Assembly (NCBI GenBank): GCA_009782565.1
Contig: WRIU01000001.1
Coordinates: 378,367-442,366 of the forward strand
Reading direction: 5' to 3'
DNA from: Betaproteobacteria bacterium
GTDB taxonomy: Bacteria; Pseudomonadota; Gammaproteobacteria; Burkholderiales; Rhodocyclaceae
DNA length: 64,000 nucleotides
Below the pieces are notes generated by a model, which ran no database searches, was not told the origin of the DNA, and saw only the letters and a program-made list of their open reading frames with translations. Shown here piece after piece: positions 63,857-64,000 of this stretch; the first letter of the stretch is position 1, and each line of letters opens with the position of its first letter. A program made the translations under genes and the position numbers.

Positions 63857-64000
63857 ATGAAAGTCGAAAGCCTTGGCAAACCTATCGGCCCGGCTCCCAC
63901 CACTGAAGTACGGCTACGTCCAAGTTCCGCGCCCATTGCAAACAACGGGGAACAGGTACAGTTATCGTCACTCGCCTCCACCTTGCAAAAGGCCGAGGCC
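63857..64000 (+). CDS. flgM: Anti-sigma-28 factor FlgM, N-terminal part, cut by window edge
   Basis: 48 codons are visible: MKVESLGKPIGPAP, then a Ser/Pro-rich unstructured stretch and EQVQLSSLASTLQKAEA, the start of the FliA-binding half of FlgM. FlgM holds FliA inactive until the hook is finished and FlgM is exported. It follows flgA, the usual flgAM order, and has its own FliA promoter. Confidence 0.88.
   Translation, partial: MKVESLGKPIGPAPTTEVRLRPSSAPIANNGEQVQLSSLASTLQKAEA

Overview
The window looks like chromosome of a betaproteobacterium, most likely Rhodocyclales or a related order. The evidence is the gene orders pheA-hisC-tyrA, tRNA-Val-thrS-infC-rpmI-rplT-pheS-pheT-ihfA-merR-tRNA-Pro and rplU-rpmA-obgE-proB, a three-part PntAA/PntAB/PntB transhydrogenase, genes of an exosortase-A (PEP-CTERM) locus, and a flagellar flgA / flgBCDEFGHIJ cluster. 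The sequence is GC-rich, with a few clearly AT-richer patches that look acquired.

Layout. 1-7.2 kb: truncated glmU, ackA-pduL (acetyl-phosphate/acetate), dacB, lysA-lptM and argB. 7.2-10.6 kb: an acyl carrier protein, an AMP-forming acyl ligase and a PLP-dependent decarboxylase of the exosortase-A type. 10.8-13 kb: a two-component pair whose kinase carries a CxxCH haem-c motif. 13-20.8 kb (minus strand): a translation operon running from tRNA-Val and thrS to tRNA-Pro(GGG). 21-24 kb: pntAA-pntAB-pntB. 24-27.2 kb (minus): pheA-hisC-tyrA, with a possible IS200/IS605 right-end relic between hisC and tyrA. 27.2-30.1 kb: glyA-nrdR-ribD. 30.1-35.4 kb: an accessory zone with a lipoprotein and divergent Xre regulator around a 29-bp palindrome, a membrane protein plus K+ channel pair, a lipoprotein lying between the channel gene and a decayed copy of its 3' end, and a Tae4/Tai4 type VI effector-immunity pair. 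35.4-39 kb: tsaC-purK, an antitoxin with a broken toxin, an RDD protein and a Pro-Arg-His tRNA operon. 39.4-43.3 kb: a Ser-rich repeat lipoprotein, a chemoreceptor and a PP2C phosphatase. 43.4-46.4 kb: rplU-rpmA-obgE-proB. 46.6-49.3 kb (minus): a Crp-family regulator, a small membrane protein, a Tat-exported sulfide:quinone oxidoreductase and a DUF5368-like protein. 49.5-55 kb (minus): a 1,832-residue DUF4011 helicase-nuclease directly behind flgJ. 55-64 kb: flgB-J on the minus strand, then flgA and the start of flgM on the plus strand.

Most of the window is core metabolism, translation and motility. The parts most worth a second look are the Tae4/Tai4 island, with no secretion genes in view and a duplicated gene tail beside it; the giant helicase-nuclease occupying the place where flgK and flgL usually follow flgJ; the haem-c sensor kinase; the possible TnpB-transposon end in the aromatic amino-acid operon; and a toxin-antitoxin locus that has lost its toxin. 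Sigma-54 and sigma-28 promoter matches at the flagellar genes suggest an RpoN/FliA hierarchy.
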